Shown: in pieces, positions 55,233-64,000 of the stretch
Layout of the letters: each line of letters opens with the position of its first letter
How positions within the stretch are numbered: position 1 is the first letter of the stretch
NCBI GenBank assembly: GCA_900472675.1
Contig: UCJA01000015.1
Coordinates: 248,001 to 312,000 of the forward strand
DNA length: 64,000 bases
DNA from: Hyphomicrobiales bacterium
GTDB taxonomy: Bacteria > Pseudomonadota > Alphaproteobacteria > Rhizobiales > Rhizobiaceae
Reading direction: 5' to 3'
Program-made: the position numbers and the translations under genes
The notes under the pieces: model-generated
What the model was told of the DNA's origin: nothing
Database searches by the model: none
The model's input: the letters and a program-made list of their open reading frames with translations, nothing else

Positions 55233-56864
55233 TCAGTGATGGATGTCGATCGCCGTCTTGTGGAAGATGTCGTCGCGCGGCGGGATGGCCTGCCGTTCGA
55301 TCATCCGGTGCACCCGCGGGCCATCCGGTCCTTCATGCAGTTCCCGGATCCGCCGCCAGACCTCTGAGTCCGCCTGGGTCCGCCGCTGGTTGTGACGGAC
55401 GTAATCCGCCCAGGTGGCCGTATGATAGGTCTCGGTCCAGACATCCGGGTTTTCAAGATCGCGCATTAGCGACCATATGCGGGCACCGTCGCGGATACGG
55501 ATCCGCCGGCGCTCGGACATCAGGGTCAGGAATTCCGCCACATGCTCTTCGCGGATCGTGTAGTCGACCAGAAGCACGATCGGGCCGCTGCGGGGCTGCA
55601 GGTCAAGGCGCAGGGACGGCTCGCGGAAGGTGCCCACGGGATCAAGGTTCAGCGTTTCCAGCGAGGGCAGGGCGAACTTGAGCCCCACCAGCGCGCCGAA
55701 CACCATGGCAAGGCTGGCGATCATCAGCGAAACCGATACGCCATAGTTCTCTGCCAGCGAGCCCCAGAGCCAGCTGCCGGCGGCAATGCCCCCGAAGGCT
55801 GCGGTCTGGTAGAAGGAGAGCGCCCGTCCAACCACCCAGCGCGGTGTCGAGAGCTGGACGGTGGTATTGAAGAGCGAGAGCGCCAGGACCCAGCAGGCGC
55901 CGGGAATGAGAAGCGTTGCGCAGGTGAGCCAAGTGCTTGTGCTCAAAGCGGCAATGACGGCGCTCAAGGCAAAGCCGATGAATGACAGGCGCACGATCAT
56001 TTCGCTCGACAAGGCTTCGCGCAGACGGCCGGTGAGAAGGGCACCTGCCACCGCACCGACCCCAAACGCTCCCAGCATCAGGCCGTAGGTAAAAGGGCCA
56101 CCGGCGACGAGGTCGCGTGCGACCAGCGGAAGCAGTGCCAGAATGGCGCTCGCCGCCACGCCGAACAGGGCCGAGCGGAACAGCACGCTCACCAGCTTCG
56201 GTGACATGGCGACATAGCCGAAGCCGGCCGACAGCGCCCGCCCCAAGGTTTCGCGGGGAAGCGTGCTAACGGTGACATCCGGCTGCCAGCGAAACAGTGT
56301 GTAGAGCAGCGGAAAGTAACTCAGCGCGTTGGCGGCGAAGGCTGCCGCGGCTCCGAGCGTTGCAACGATCGCGCCGCCGAGTGCGGGACCGACGCTGCGG
56401 GTGATATTGAAGCCGACGCTGTTGAGCGTCACGGCGGCAGGCAGGAGTTCCCTCGGCACCATATCGCCCACCGACGCCTGCCAGGACGGATTGTTCAGCG
56501 CGGCACCACAGCCGATCAGGAAGGTGAAGGACAGCAGCAGCCAGGGGGTCAGCAGGTTGAACTGGGCAAAGACGGTCAGACACAGCGAAACGGCCAGCAT
56601 GAAGATCTGCGCCGTCAGCATAATGCTGCGGCGATTGTAGTTATCGGCAAGCGCTCCGGACACCAGGGAAAACAGCATGATCGGCAGCGCCGTCGAGGCC
56701 TGCACCAGGGCCACCATGTTTTCCGAGTTGGAGATCGCCGTCATCATCCAGGCGGCGCCGACCGACTGGATCAGGCCTCCGAAGTTCGAGGCGATGCTGG
56801 CAGTCCAGATGGTGCGGAAGATCGGAACCCGAAAAGGCGCAAGCGTTGGTATCCGATCAGGCAC
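55233..56864 (-). CDS. MFS transporter of the MFS_3 group with C-terminal extension
   Basis: A 543-residue protein with about twelve helices (from FRTIWTASIASNFGGLIQSV to ~residue 410) and the MFS loop LADNYNRRSIML. The last ~115 residues are soluble (PIVLLVDYTIREEHVAEFLT, then TYHTATWADYVRHNQR) and resemble an antibiotic-biosynthesis-monooxygenase-like domain, a fusion typical of the MFS_3/DUF894 group. Substrate unknown. GTG 56864 with AAGGAA upstream is the likely start; the long N-terminal frame to 57311 covers the rimP leader on the other strand. Confidence 0.88.
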   Translation of the reverse strand: MPDRIPTLAPFRVPIFRTIWTASIASNFGGLIQSVGAAWMMTAISNSENMVALVQASTALPIMLFSLVSGALADNYNRRSIMLTAQIFMLAVSLCLTVFAQFNLLTPWLLLSFTFLIGCGAALNNPSWQASVGDMVPRELLPAAVTLNSVGFNITRSVGPALGGAIVATLGAAAAFAANALSYFPLLYTLFRWQPDVTVSTLPRETLGRALSAGFGYVAMSPKLVSVLFRSALFGVAASAILALLPLVARDLVAGGPFTYGLMLGAFGVGAVAGALLTGRLREALSSEMIVRLSFIGFALSAVIAALSTSTWLTCATLLIPGACWVLALSLFNTTVQLSTPRWVVGRALSFYQTAAFGGIAAGSWLWGSLAENYGVSVSLMIASLAMVFGALVGLKFALPSLETLNLDPVGTFREPSLRLDLQPRSGPIVLLVDYTIREEHVAEFLTLMSERRRIRIRDGARIWSLMRDLENPDVWTETYHTATWADYVRHNQRRTQADSEVWRRIRELHEGPDGPRVHRMIERQAIPPRDDIFHKTAIDIHH

Positions 56865-56954
56865 GTGTCGTTCCTTTGGCTGCAATGCTTCGGATAGGTT
56901 ATAGACCGCAATGCCTCGATTTCCACCCGGTTCATAGGGTGCAGACGCGGAAGT

Positions 56955-57042
56955 CTTGCAATTGTCCGCCCGACCCCGTATATGGAGGCCATATTCTTGA
57001 TCGTCCGATGAAGAGTGGGCCCCACCGGACCCGCTCTTTTTT
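56955..57042 (+). promoter_or_regulatory. rimP operon promoter and attenuator-like leader
   Basis: CTTGCA (56955-56960), 18 bases, TATATG (56979-56984) form a promoter. About 20-25 bases into the transcript a hairpin (AAGAG-GGG-CC with GG-CCC-CTCTT, 57011-57036) is followed by six T (57036-57042), an intrinsic terminator ahead of the rimP gene. This layout suggests transcription attenuation of rimP-nusA-ylxR-infB, possibly autoregulated by NusA. Confidence 0.55.
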
Positions 57043-57105
57043 GTTAGGCGATCGACCCATCCGGACCTGGTGCGACCAGATCCGGCAATGATGGCCGGAG
57101 AACCA

Positions 57106-57696
57106 ATGCCGCAAACGGAACAAGAGCCGCGGCTCATCGTCGAAACCGGACTCGATCTGAGAGTTGCCGAGCTCATCGAGCCCGTGCTGGCCTCGATGGA
57201 GTTCAGGCTAGTGCGCGTGCGCACGCTGAACCAGAACGGTGCCACGCTGCAGATCATGGCGGAGCGCAACGACGGGACGATGGACGTGGAGGGCTGCGAG
57301 GCCGTGTCCACGGCGATCTCGCCCGTTCTGGATGTGGAAGATCCCGTCGATAAGGCGTATCATCTGGAAGTGTCTTCGCCCGGCATCGACCGCCCGATGG
57401 TCCGCAAGTCGGACTTCACGCGCTGGACGGGCCATCTGGTCAAGTGCGAAACCTCGATCATGATCGACAACCGCAAGCGTTTCCGCGGCCGGATCACCGA
57501 GACGGATGCCGATGGCTTCACGATCGAGCGCGACCAGGTTGCCTATGGCGAGGCGCCCAAGGTGACGATCCCGTTTTCGGCACTGGCCGAGGCAAAGCTT
57601 ATTCTGACCGACGATCTGATCCGCGATGCGTTGAGAGCCGACAAGCTCGCCAAGCAGCAGGCGGCAAACCAGAACGGCGAAGAAGACGACGAATAG
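57106..57696 (+). CDS. rimP: ribosome maturation factor RimP
   Basis: A 196-residue RimP needed for 30S subunit maturation. Its N-terminal domain has [17 protein letters not shown] and [20 protein letters not shown], then [14 protein letters not shown], the family signature. ATG 57106 has GGAGAA upstream and replaces the frame-opening GTG at 57070. It heads the nusA operon, as in most bacteria. Confidence 0.95.
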   Translation: MPQTEQEPRLIVETGLDLRVAELIEPVLASMEFRLVRVRTLNQNGATLQIMAERNDGTMDVEGCEAVSTAISPVLDVEDPVDKAYHLEVSSPGIDRPMVRKSDFTRWTGHLVKCETSIMIDNRKRFRGRITETDADGFTIERDQVAYGEAPKVTIPFSALAEAKLILTDDLIRDALRADKLAKQQAANQNGEEDDE

Positions 57697-57762
57697 ACTG
57701 AACAATCCTGGGCTTCGTTATCACAGCGCCCGAAACGATCCCGACTACGGAGACCAACGACA

Positions 57763-59373
57763 ATGGCAGTGAGTGCAAACCGGCTGGAACTTCTGCAGAT
57801 CGCCGATGCAGTGGCACGCGAAAAGGTCATCGACCGCGAAATCGTGCTGGCTGCGATGGCCGACGCCATCCAGAAGGCTGCCCGCTCCCGCTACGGTTCG
57901 GAAACCAACATCCGCGCCGACATCAATTCCAAGACCGGTGAAATCCGGCTGCAGCGCCTGCTGGAAGTGGTCGAGCATGCCGAGGATTACGGCACGCAGA
58001 TCCCTCTGGCACTAGCGCGCGACCGCAACGTCGACGCCAAGATCGGCGACTTCATTGCCGATCCGCTGCCGCCGATGGATTTCGGCCGCATCGCCGCCCA
58101 GTCCGCCAAGCAGGTGATCGTCCAGAAGGTTCGGGAAGCCGAGCGTGACCGGCAGTTTGACGAGTTCAAGGACCGCGTCGGCGAGATCATCAACGGCACC
58201 GTCAAGCGGGTCGAGTACGGCAATGTCATCGTGGATCTGGGCCGTGGCGAAGGCATCATCCGCCGCGACGAAATGATCCCGCGGGAAAACATGCGCTACG
58301 GCGACCGCGTTCGGGCCTATGTCTACGACGTGCGCCGCGAACAGCGCGGTCCGCAGATCTTCCTGTCGCGTACCCATCCGCAGTTCATGGTGAAGCTGTT
58401 CACCATGGAAGTGCCGGAAATCTACGACGGCATCATCCAGATCAAGTCGGTTGCCCGTGATCCCGGCTCTCGCGCCAAGATCGCCGTCGTCTCGAACGAC
58501 AGCTCCATCGATCCGGTCGGCGCCTGCGTCGGTATGCGTGGTAGCCGCGTTCAGGCCGTCGTCGGCGAGCTGCAGGGCGAAAAGATCGACATTATTCCGT
58601 GGTCCAACGAGCCGGCGAACTTCATCGTCAACGCTCTGCAGCCGGCGGAAGTCTCCAAGGTGGTTCTCGACGAGGATGCCGAGCGCATCGAAGTCGTGGT
58701 TCCGGACGAGCAGCTGTCGCTGGCGATCGGTCGCCGCGGCCAGAACGTGCGGCTTGCCTCGCAGCTCACCGGCTGGGACATCGACATCATGACGGAGGCC
58801 GAAGAGTCAGAGCGCCGCCAGAAGGAATTCAACGAGCGCAGCAACCTGTTCATGGATGCGCTCGACGTGGACGAAATGGTCGGACAGGTGCTGGCTTCCG
58901 AAGGCTTTGCGGCCGTCGAGGAACTGGCCTATGTGGACCTTGAGGAAATCTCCTCCATCGACGGTTTCGACGAGGATACGGCGAGCGAGATCCAGATGCG
59001 CGCCAAGGAATACCTGGAGCGGATCGAAAGCGAAATGGATGCCAAGCGCAAGGAGCTTGGCGTGCAGGACGAACTGCGCCAGATCGAGGGCCTGACCAGC
59101 CAGATGCTGGTGGCACTGGGCGAGGACGGCATCAAGACGATCGAAGACTTCGCCGGCTGCGCCGCGGACGACCTGGTCGGCTGGACCGAGCGCAAGAACG
59201 GCGAGACGAAGAAGTTCGAAGGCCTGTTCTCCAAGCTGGACGTATCGCGCACGGAAGCCGAAGCCATGATCGTGCAGGCTCGCCTGTCGGCCGGCTGGAT
59301 CACCGAGGACGATATTGCCAAGCCTGAGGATGAAGCCGCCGAAGAGGAGGCCGAGGCCGTAGGACAGGAATGA
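57763..59373 (+). CDS. nusA: transcription elongation/termination factor NusA
   Basis: A 536-residue NusA with N-terminal RNA-polymerase-binding domain, S1 domain ([20 protein letters not shown]), two KH domains ([18 protein letters not shown] and [16 protein letters not shown]) and C-terminal helical repeats. It controls pausing, termination and antitermination. The acidic tail ([10 protein letters not shown]) is typical. Its stop overlaps the next ATG by four bases. Confidence 0.97.
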   Translation: MAVSANRLELLQIADAVAREKVIDREIVLAAMADAIQKAARSRYGSETNIRADINSKTGEIRLQRLLEVVEHAEDYGTQIPLALARDRNVDAKIGDFIADPLPPMDFGRIAAQSAKQVIVQKVREAERDRQFDEFKDRVGEIINGTVKRVEYGNVIVDLGRGEGIIRRDEMIPRENMRYGDRVRAYVYDVRREQRGPQIFLSRTHPQFMVKLFTMEVPEIYDGIIQIKSVARDPGSRAKIAVVSNDSSIDPVGACVGMRGSRVQAVVGELQGEKIDIIPWSNEPANFIVNALQPAEVSKVVLDEDAERIEVVVPDEQLSLAIGRRGQNVRLASQLTGWDIDIMTEAEESERRQKEFNERSNLFMDALDVDEMVGQVLASEGFAAVEELAYVDLEEISSIDGFDEDTASEIQMRAKEYLERIESEMDAKRKELGVQDELRQIEGLTSQMLVALGEDGIKTIEDFAGCAADDLVGWTERKNGETKKFEGLFSKLDVSRTEAEAMIVQARLSAGWITEDDIAKPEDEAAEEEAEAVGQE

Positions 59374-60056
59374 TCCCGCTGGCCAACCAGCCGGACGAAG
59401 GGGACGACGAGCAGGAGATTGTCGTGAACGACCGTACCTGCATCGTCACCCGGGAAGCGACGTCCCCCGACGACCTGATCCGCTTCGTGGCGGGTCCGGA
59501 CGGGCGGATCGTCCCGGACCTGAAACGGCGCCTGCCGGGACGGGGATGCTGGGTCAAGGCCGACCGGGCGCTGGTGGAGCGGGCAGTGGCGAAGAAGATC
59601 TTCGCCCGTGCCCTCAAGGCGGATGTGAAGGCCGATGCCGATCTGCCGCAGACCGTCGATCGGCTGCTGGTCGCGGACATGGCCGGCATGATGCACATGG
59701 CCCGCAAGGCCGGACAGTTCGTGTCGGGTGCAACAAAGGTCGATGCCGCCATCCGTGCGGGTGCTGCTGTGGCGGTATTTCATGCCTCGGACGCCGCAGC
59801 GGACGGGGTTCGAAAGCTCGACCAGGCTCGCAAGGCCTGGAAGCTGGGGAACGACAGAGAAGACGACATTCCGGCATTTTCGCAGCTAACGGCTGCGGAA
59901 TTGGACGAAGTGTTGGGCCAGAATGCTTTTATCCATGCCTGCGCGCTTGCAGGCCAGGCGGGTGAGGGTGTAGTGAAGCGCGCAAACCTACTTGAACAGT
60001 ACCGCATGGGCGGGCTGTCCCAGACAAAGGGTGTCGTTGACATGCCTAACCGATGA
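59370..60056 (+). CDS. YlxR (DUF448) plus L7Ae-like RNA-binding protein
   Basis: A 228-residue fusion of an N-terminal YlxR domain (RTCIVTREATSPDDLIRFV, PGRGCWVKADRA) and a C-terminal L7Ae/L30e-like domain (LVADMAGMMHMARKAGQFVS). In other bacteria these are separate genes in the same place between nusA and infB; fused forms are common in alphaproteobacteria. It presumably binds RNA linked to transcription or translation. Coupled to nusA by ATGA. Confidence 0.9.
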   Translation: MIPLANQPDEGDDEQEIVVNDRTCIVTREATSPDDLIRFVAGPDGRIVPDLKRRLPGRGCWVKADRALVERAVAKKIFARALKADVKADADLPQTVDRLLVADMAGMMHMARKAGQFVSGATKVDAAIRAGAAVAVFHASDAAADGVRKLDQARKAWKLGNDREDDIPAFSQLTAAELDEVLGQNAFIHACALAGQAGEGVVKRANLLEQYRMGGLSQTKGVVDMPNR

Positions 60057-60156
60057 CGCGGTCACCGGCTTACTGCCGGACGCAGAAGAATAGACGAGAA
60101 TTGAACGACAGGTCGTGATGGTTTCCATCCGTTCCTGTCCGAAGGAACAGGAACGG

Positions 60157-62940
60157 ATGACCGATAACAAAGACGATAAGACGCTGGGTGTAAAGAAGAC
60201 CCTGACTCTCAAGCCCTCAGGGATGAGCCAGGGCACCGTGCGCCAGGACATGGGCCGGGGACGCACCAAAGCGGTCGTCGTCGAGACCGTAAAGCGCCGG
60301 GTTGCCCGGCCGCTGGACGAAAAGCCCGCTTACACTCCTGCTGCCGCCCCGGTTGCAGCCAAGCCTGCCGAGTCGGCGCCGGTTGCAGCAGCACCAGCTG
60401 CCGCGGCTCCTGCACCTCAGCCGAGCAGCCCAACACCGCCGCCTCAGCGCGTGCACCAGCCTGCCCCGCAGAACAGCCAGCGTCCTGCCCAGCAGGGTCA
60501 GCGTCCGGGCAGCTACAACAACAACAGCAACAACAACCAGGCGCCGCGCCCGCAGCCTTCGCCGCAGCGTCCGCAGCGCCCGAACGTGCTGCACGACCTG
60601 TCGGCCAGCGAAATGGACGCCCGTCGTCGCGCGCTGATCGAAGCCCAGGCACGCGACATCGAAGATGCCAAGCGCCGCGCCGAGGAAGAGGTCCGTCGCC
60701 AGGCGGACGCCGAGCGTCGCCGCATCGAGGACGAAGCGGAAGCTGCACGTCGTGCCGCCGAACCGGCTCCGGAACCGGCGCCTGTCGAGGCACCCGCACC
60801 CGTCGTAGCCGAAGCTCCGTCTGAACGGGCTGCCGGCGCCGTTGCGCGGGCTGGCCAGGACGGTCGTCCGGCTGCCGCCAGGCCTGCCGCTCCCGGCGCC
60901 ACTCCGGCTCCGGGCCTTGTTGGCCGCCGCAAGCCGCAGGACGAAGACGAAGACCGTGGCCCGCCGCGTGGTGGCATCCCCGGCCGTGGCCGCGCGCCCG
61001 TGCCGGCACCTGCCAAGGTTCCTGCCCGCCCGAAGACCGAGGACGAACGTCGTCGCGGCAAGCTGACCGTCACCACAGCCAATGTGGACGGCGAGGATGC
61101 ACGTGGCCGTTCGCTTGCTTCCATGCGTCGCCGGCAGGAGAAATTCCGCCGCAGCCAGATGCAGGAGCCGCGCGAGAAGGTCATTCGCGAAGTGGTGCTT
61201 CCGGAAACCATCACCATCCAGGAACTGTCGCAGCGCATGTCTGAACGTGCCGTCGACGTCATCAAGTTCCTGATGAAGGAAGGCCAGATGATGAAGCCGG
61301 GCGACGTCATCGACGCCGATCTGGCCGAACTCATCGCCGTCGAATTCGGACACTCGGTCCGTCGCGTGTCGGAGTCCGACGTCGAAGAAGGTATCTTCAA
61401 CGTGGTCGACGTCGCCGGCGAAATGCTGCCGCGTCCGGCTGTCGTCACCATCATGGGTCACGTCGACCACGGCAAGACATCGCTGCTCGACGCCATCCGC
61501 GAGACGAGCGTCGTTTCGGGCGAAGCCGGTGGCATCACCCAGCATATCGGCGCCTACCAGGTGGAACAGCGCGGCCACAAGATCACCTTCATCGACACGC
61601 CCGGTCACGCCGCCTTTACGGCCATGCGTGCCCGTGGTGCACAGGCGACGGATATCGCGGTCCTGGTGGTTGCGGCAGACGACAGCGTCATGCCGCAGAC
61701 CATTGAGTCCATCAACCATGCCAAGGCTGCCGGCGTGCCGATCATCGTGGCGATCAACAAGATCGACAAGCATGAGGCCAACCCGGACAAGGTGCGCCAG
61801 CAGCTGCTGCAGCACGAAGTCTTCGTGGAATCCATGGGCGGTGAAGTGCTCGACGTGGAAGTTTCCGCCAAGAACAGGCTCAACCTGGACAAGCTCCTGG
61901 ATGCGATCCTGCTGCAGGCAGAAATTCTCGACCTCAAGGCCGATCCGAGCCGCACGGCCGAAGGCGTCGTCATCGAAGCGCAGCTCGACCGTGGTCGCGG
62001 TGCCGTTGCAACGGTGCTCGTCCAGAAGGGCACGCTGAAGCCAGGCCAGATCATCGTTGCCGGCGACCAGTGGGGCCGCGTTCGTGCCCTCGTCACCGAC
62101 AAGGGCGAGCAGGTCAAGGAAGCCGGTCCGGCCATGCCGGTCGAAGTGCTTGGCCTTTCGGCTACGCCTGCTGCCGGTGACCGGTTTGCGGTCGTCGAGA
62201 ACGAGAGCCGTGCCCGCGAGATCTCCGAGTACCGCCAGCGCCTGACCCGCGACAAGGCAGCCGCCCGTCAGTCCGGCCAGCGTGGTTCGCTCGAACAGAT
62301 GATGAGCAAGCTGCAGAACACCGGCTACAAGGAGTTCCCGCTGCTCATCAAGGGCGACGTGCAGGGTTCGATCGAGGCCATCATCGGCGCGCTGGACAAG
62401 CTCGGCACGGACGAAGTCCGCGCCCGGATCGTCCACTCGGGTGCCGGCGGCATCACCGAGTCGGATATCTCGCTTGCCGAGTCCTCAGATGCGGCTATCA
62501 TCGGCTTCAACGTGCGTGCCAATGTGCAGGCTCGCCAGGCCGCTGAACGGGCCGGCATCGAGATCCGCTACTACAACATCATCTACGACCTGGTGGATGA
62601 CGTGAAGGCAGCGATGTCGGGCCTGCTTTCGCCGGAACGTCGCGAGACCTTCCTCGGCAATGCGCAGATCTTGGAGGTGTTCAACATCACCAAAACCGGC
62701 AAGGTCGCAGGTTGCCGCGTTACGGACGGCAAGGTGGAACGTGGTGCAGGCGTTCGCCTTATCCGCGACAACGTGGTCATCCACGAAGGAAAGCTCAAGA
62801 CGCTCAAGCGCTTCAAGGACGAAGTGGCCGACGTGCCGATGGGCCAGGAATGTGGCATGGCCTTCGAGAACTACGAAGACATCCGCGCCGGCGACACCAT
62901 CGAGTGCTTCCGCGTGGAGCACATCACCCGCACGCTGTAA
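60157..62940 (+). CDS. infB: translation initiation factor IF-2
   Basis: A 927-residue IF-2. A long Ala/Pro/Arg-rich N-terminal region with a charged helix ([20 protein letters not shown]) precedes the IF2_N motif and the GTPase: G1 [10 protein letters not shown]3 [10 protein letters not shown]4 NKIDKHE. The C-terminal domain binds initiator tRNA. ATG 60157 after AGGAAC is preferred to the GTG at 60115, giving [20 protein letters not shown] strong terminator follows, and rbfA, its usual neighbour, is absent. Confidence 0.97.
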   Translation: MTDNKDDKTLGVKKTLTLKPSGMSQGTVRQDMGRGRTKAVVVETVKRRVARPLDEKPAYTPAAAPVAAKPAESAPVAAAPAAAAPAPQPSSPTPPPQRVHQPAPQNSQRPAQQGQRPGSYNNNSNNNQAPRPQPSPQRPQRPNVLHDLSASEMDARRRALIEAQARDIEDAKRRAEEEVRRQADAERRRIEDEAEAARRAAEPAPEPAPVEAPAPVVAEAPSERAAGAVARAGQDGRPAAARPAAPGATPAPGLVGRRKPQDEDEDRGPPRGGIPGRGRAPVPAPAKVPARPKTEDERRRGKLTVTTANVDGEDARGRSLASMRRRQEKFRRSQMQEPREKVIREVVLPETITIQELSQRMSERAVDVIKFLMKEGQMMKPGDVIDADLAELIAVEFGHSVRRVSESDVEEGIFNVVDVAGEMLPRPAVVTIMGHVDHGKTSLLDAIRETSVVSGEAGGITQHIGAYQVEQRGHKITFIDTPGHAAFTAMRARGAQATDIAVLVVAADDSVMPQTIESINHAKAAGVPIIVAINKIDKHEANPDKVRQQLLQHEVFVESMGGEVLDVEVSAKNRLNLDKLLDAILLQAEILDLKADPSRTAEGVVIEAQLDRGRGAVATVLVQKGTLKPGQIIVAGDQWGRVRALVTDKGEQVKEAGPAMPVEVLGLSATPAAGDRFAVVENESRAREISEYRQRLTRDKAAARQSGQRGSLEQMMSKLQNTGYKEFPLLIKGDVQGSIEAIIGALDKLGTDEVRARIVHSGAGGITESDISLAESSDAAIIGFNVRANVQARQAAERAGIEIRYYNIIYDLVDDVKAAMSGLLSPERRETFLGNAQILEVFNITKTGKVAGCRVTDGKVERGAGVRLIRDNVVIHEGKLKTLKRFKDEVADVPMGQECGMAFENYEDIRAGDTIECFRVEHITRTL

Positions 62941-62962
62941 GCGTCATCACGGGTTTGACTTT

Positions 62963-62998
62963 AAAGCCGCCGGAGCCTCGCTCCGGCGGCTTTTTCTG
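62963..62998 (+). terminator. intrinsic terminator after infB
   Basis: A perfect 13-bp stem (62963-62975 with 62981-62993, AAAGCCGCCGGAG) with CCTCG loop and T-rich tail ends the rimP-infB operon. The next 220 bases contain only a direct repeat TTTATTA (63076-63082, 63101-63107) that may belong to the exbB promoter. Confidence 0.92.
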
Positions 62999-63218
62999 TT
63001 CGAGGCCCGCAACCTCCCCCATAGTCCCAACCCGCGGTAGACCAACCAATCAAATTGGATTCGCGTACTCAAGATTTATTAGTTGCCATTCTCACTCATG
63101 TTTATTATCCGGTAGCTGCAATTGCGAACCGGCAGCGGCCGGCGGCATCCCATCTGCTGCATCCGCATCACGATCCCTGCCGCGCCCTCGCCTGTCGAAC
63201 AGTCCGGAGTCCCGCCGC

Positions 63219-64000
63219 ATGACCGCCATCTCGACGCCTCGAGCCCACGCCTCCCGCCCGATCCATGCCCGACGCACCGCCGGTTCGGCTCTGCTTCTGG
63301 TGCTGAGCCTTGTGGCGTCTGCGGCGATGGCACAGGCTCCCGCGCCGGAGACGCCCGCCTCAGCTCCACAGCTTGCGGAACCGGCAGCGCCGGTCAGCCC
63401 CCCGCCGGCAACTCCTGCAGCGCCACCTGCCACCGCTGCACCTGTGCCTGCACCAGCCGCCGCCGAACCGCTGACGCCGGTGCTTGCCGCCGACACGCGG
63501 GCAGACCTGCCGCACGACCTTTCTCCCTGGGGCATGTTCATGGCCGCCGACTGGGTGGTGAAGGCCGTGATGTGCGGACTGGCTTTCGCCTCCCTCATCA
63601 CCTGGACGGTCTGGGTTGCCAAGACCATCGAACTTGCCGGTGCCCGCAGCCGGGCGAACCGCGCGCTGGCCGTGATCCGCAACGCCCGTACGCTGCCTGA
63701 GGCGCTCGAGGGCGCCGGACGCCGGCGGGGTCCAGCCGTGCTGATGCTGAAGGCGGCGGACGAAGAGATGCGTCTGTCCGACGCAGCACTCGACCATGCG
63801 GGCGGCGACGGCGTCAAGGAAAGGGTGGGCTCGGTCCTGTCGCGCATCGAAGCCAATGCCGGCCGCCGGATGACCCGCGGCACCGGGGCGCTCGCCACCA
63901 TCGGCTCGACCGCGCCCTTCGTCGGCCTGTTCGGCACGGTCTGGGGCATTATGAATGCCTTCATCGGCATTTCCCAATCCAACACCACGAACCTTGCCGT
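63219..64000 (+). CDS. exbB: ExbB/TolQ/MotA-family proton channel protein, partial
   Basis: The 5' 782 bases of a gene cut by the window end. The protein starts with a signal-type segment (GSALLLVLSLVASAAMAQA), has a ~70-residue Ala/Pro-rich periplasmic stretch, a transmembrane helix (VVKAVMCGLAFASLITWTVW) and reaches the conserved core TIGSTAPFVGLFGTVWGIMN. The extended N terminus is typical of rhizobial ExbB, which with ExbD and TonB energises iron-siderophore uptake. GGAG lies ten bases before ATG 63219. ExbB rather than TolQ is inferred from the extension. Confidence 0.87.
   Translation, partial: MTAISTPRAHASRPIHARRTAGSALLLVLSLVASAAMAQAPAPETPASAPQLAEPAAPVSPPPATPAAPPATAAPVPAPAAAEPLTPVLAADTRADLPHDLSPWGMFMAADWVVKAVMCGLAFASLITWTVWVAKTIELAGARSRANRALAVIRNARTLPEALEGAGRRRGPAVLMLKAADEEMRLSDAALDHAGGDGVKERVGSVLSRIEANAGRRMTRGTGALATIGSTAPFVGLFGTVWGIMNAFIGISQSNTTNLA

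Noticed and set aside
55233-57311. Full 692-codon frame of the MFS gene
   Set aside because: The N-terminal ~150 codons cross the rimP promoter and leader; a GTG at 56864 with AAGGAA gives a normal MFS start.

Overview
The window is about 62-64% GC and looks like a chromosomal segment of an alphaproteobacterium of the Rhizobiaceae (Rhizobium/Agrobacterium/Ensifer relatives). Support comes from rhizobial gene neighbourhoods (cycM-like cytochrome c / kdsB / pheA; small SRP RNA / dnaX / ybaB / recR; rimP / nusA / ylxR / infB; dnaK / dnaJ), the alphaproteobacterial style of phosphonate cluster, and CtrA-, PhoB- and EcfG-like promoter elements. I see no prophage, insertion sequence, CRISPR array or tRNA gene. 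Almost all DNA is coding, with short ATGA overlaps inside operons.

Layout. 1-6.1 kb: housekeeping enzymes (mepA, mgsA, glk, an MsbA-type ABC exporter, dapB, gpmA). 6.1-19.2 kb: a nearly complete carbon-phosphorus lyase locus (phnF; phnGHIJKL plus a hexapeptide-repeat transferase; phnCDE1E2; a DUF1045 2H-phosphoesterase-like gene; phnMN). Three PHO-box-like repeats precede phnG, phnC and the DUF1045 gene, and a palindrome suited to PhnF lies in the phnG leader. Together the genes import phosphonates, convert them to 5-phosphoribosyl phosphonate, cleave the C-P bond and salvage the ribose phosphate. 19.6-26.6 kb: polA (3'-5' exonuclease residues replaced), a MarR regulator, an M20 peptidase, cspA, a YbaK-like deacylase, and three intergenic regions with convincing or possible small RNAs. 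26.6-28.4 kb: a run of small minus-strand stress-type genes, three with EcfG-like promoters.

28.5-38 kb: a class A penicillin-binding protein, dnaK-dnaJ, an LtrA-like membrane protein, slyX, a cupin and a globin-coupled chemotaxis sensor. 38-50 kb: recF, a MoeB/ThiF-like enzyme, GNAT, a 2-hydroxyacid dehydrogenase, an SH3 protein, a PfkB kinase, an AEC transporter, cycM-like cytochrome c, kdsB, pheA, UPF0310 and VOC proteins, a WYL regulator, nudC and a HIT protein. 50-64 kb: ffs RNA, dnaX, ybaB, MOSC, recR, an MltB-like transglycosylase, an MFS protein, the rimP-nusA-ylxR-infB operon behind a possible attenuator, and the start of exbB, cut by the window edge.

I do not see a wholly new multi-gene system. 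The observations most worth following are the loss of all but one proofreading carboxylate in PolA, the two intergenic regions with stacked anti-Shine-Dalgarno hairpins, the CtrA-like site in front of a possible small transcript, the layered PhoB/PhnF control of the phn locus, and the EcfG-like small-gene island.
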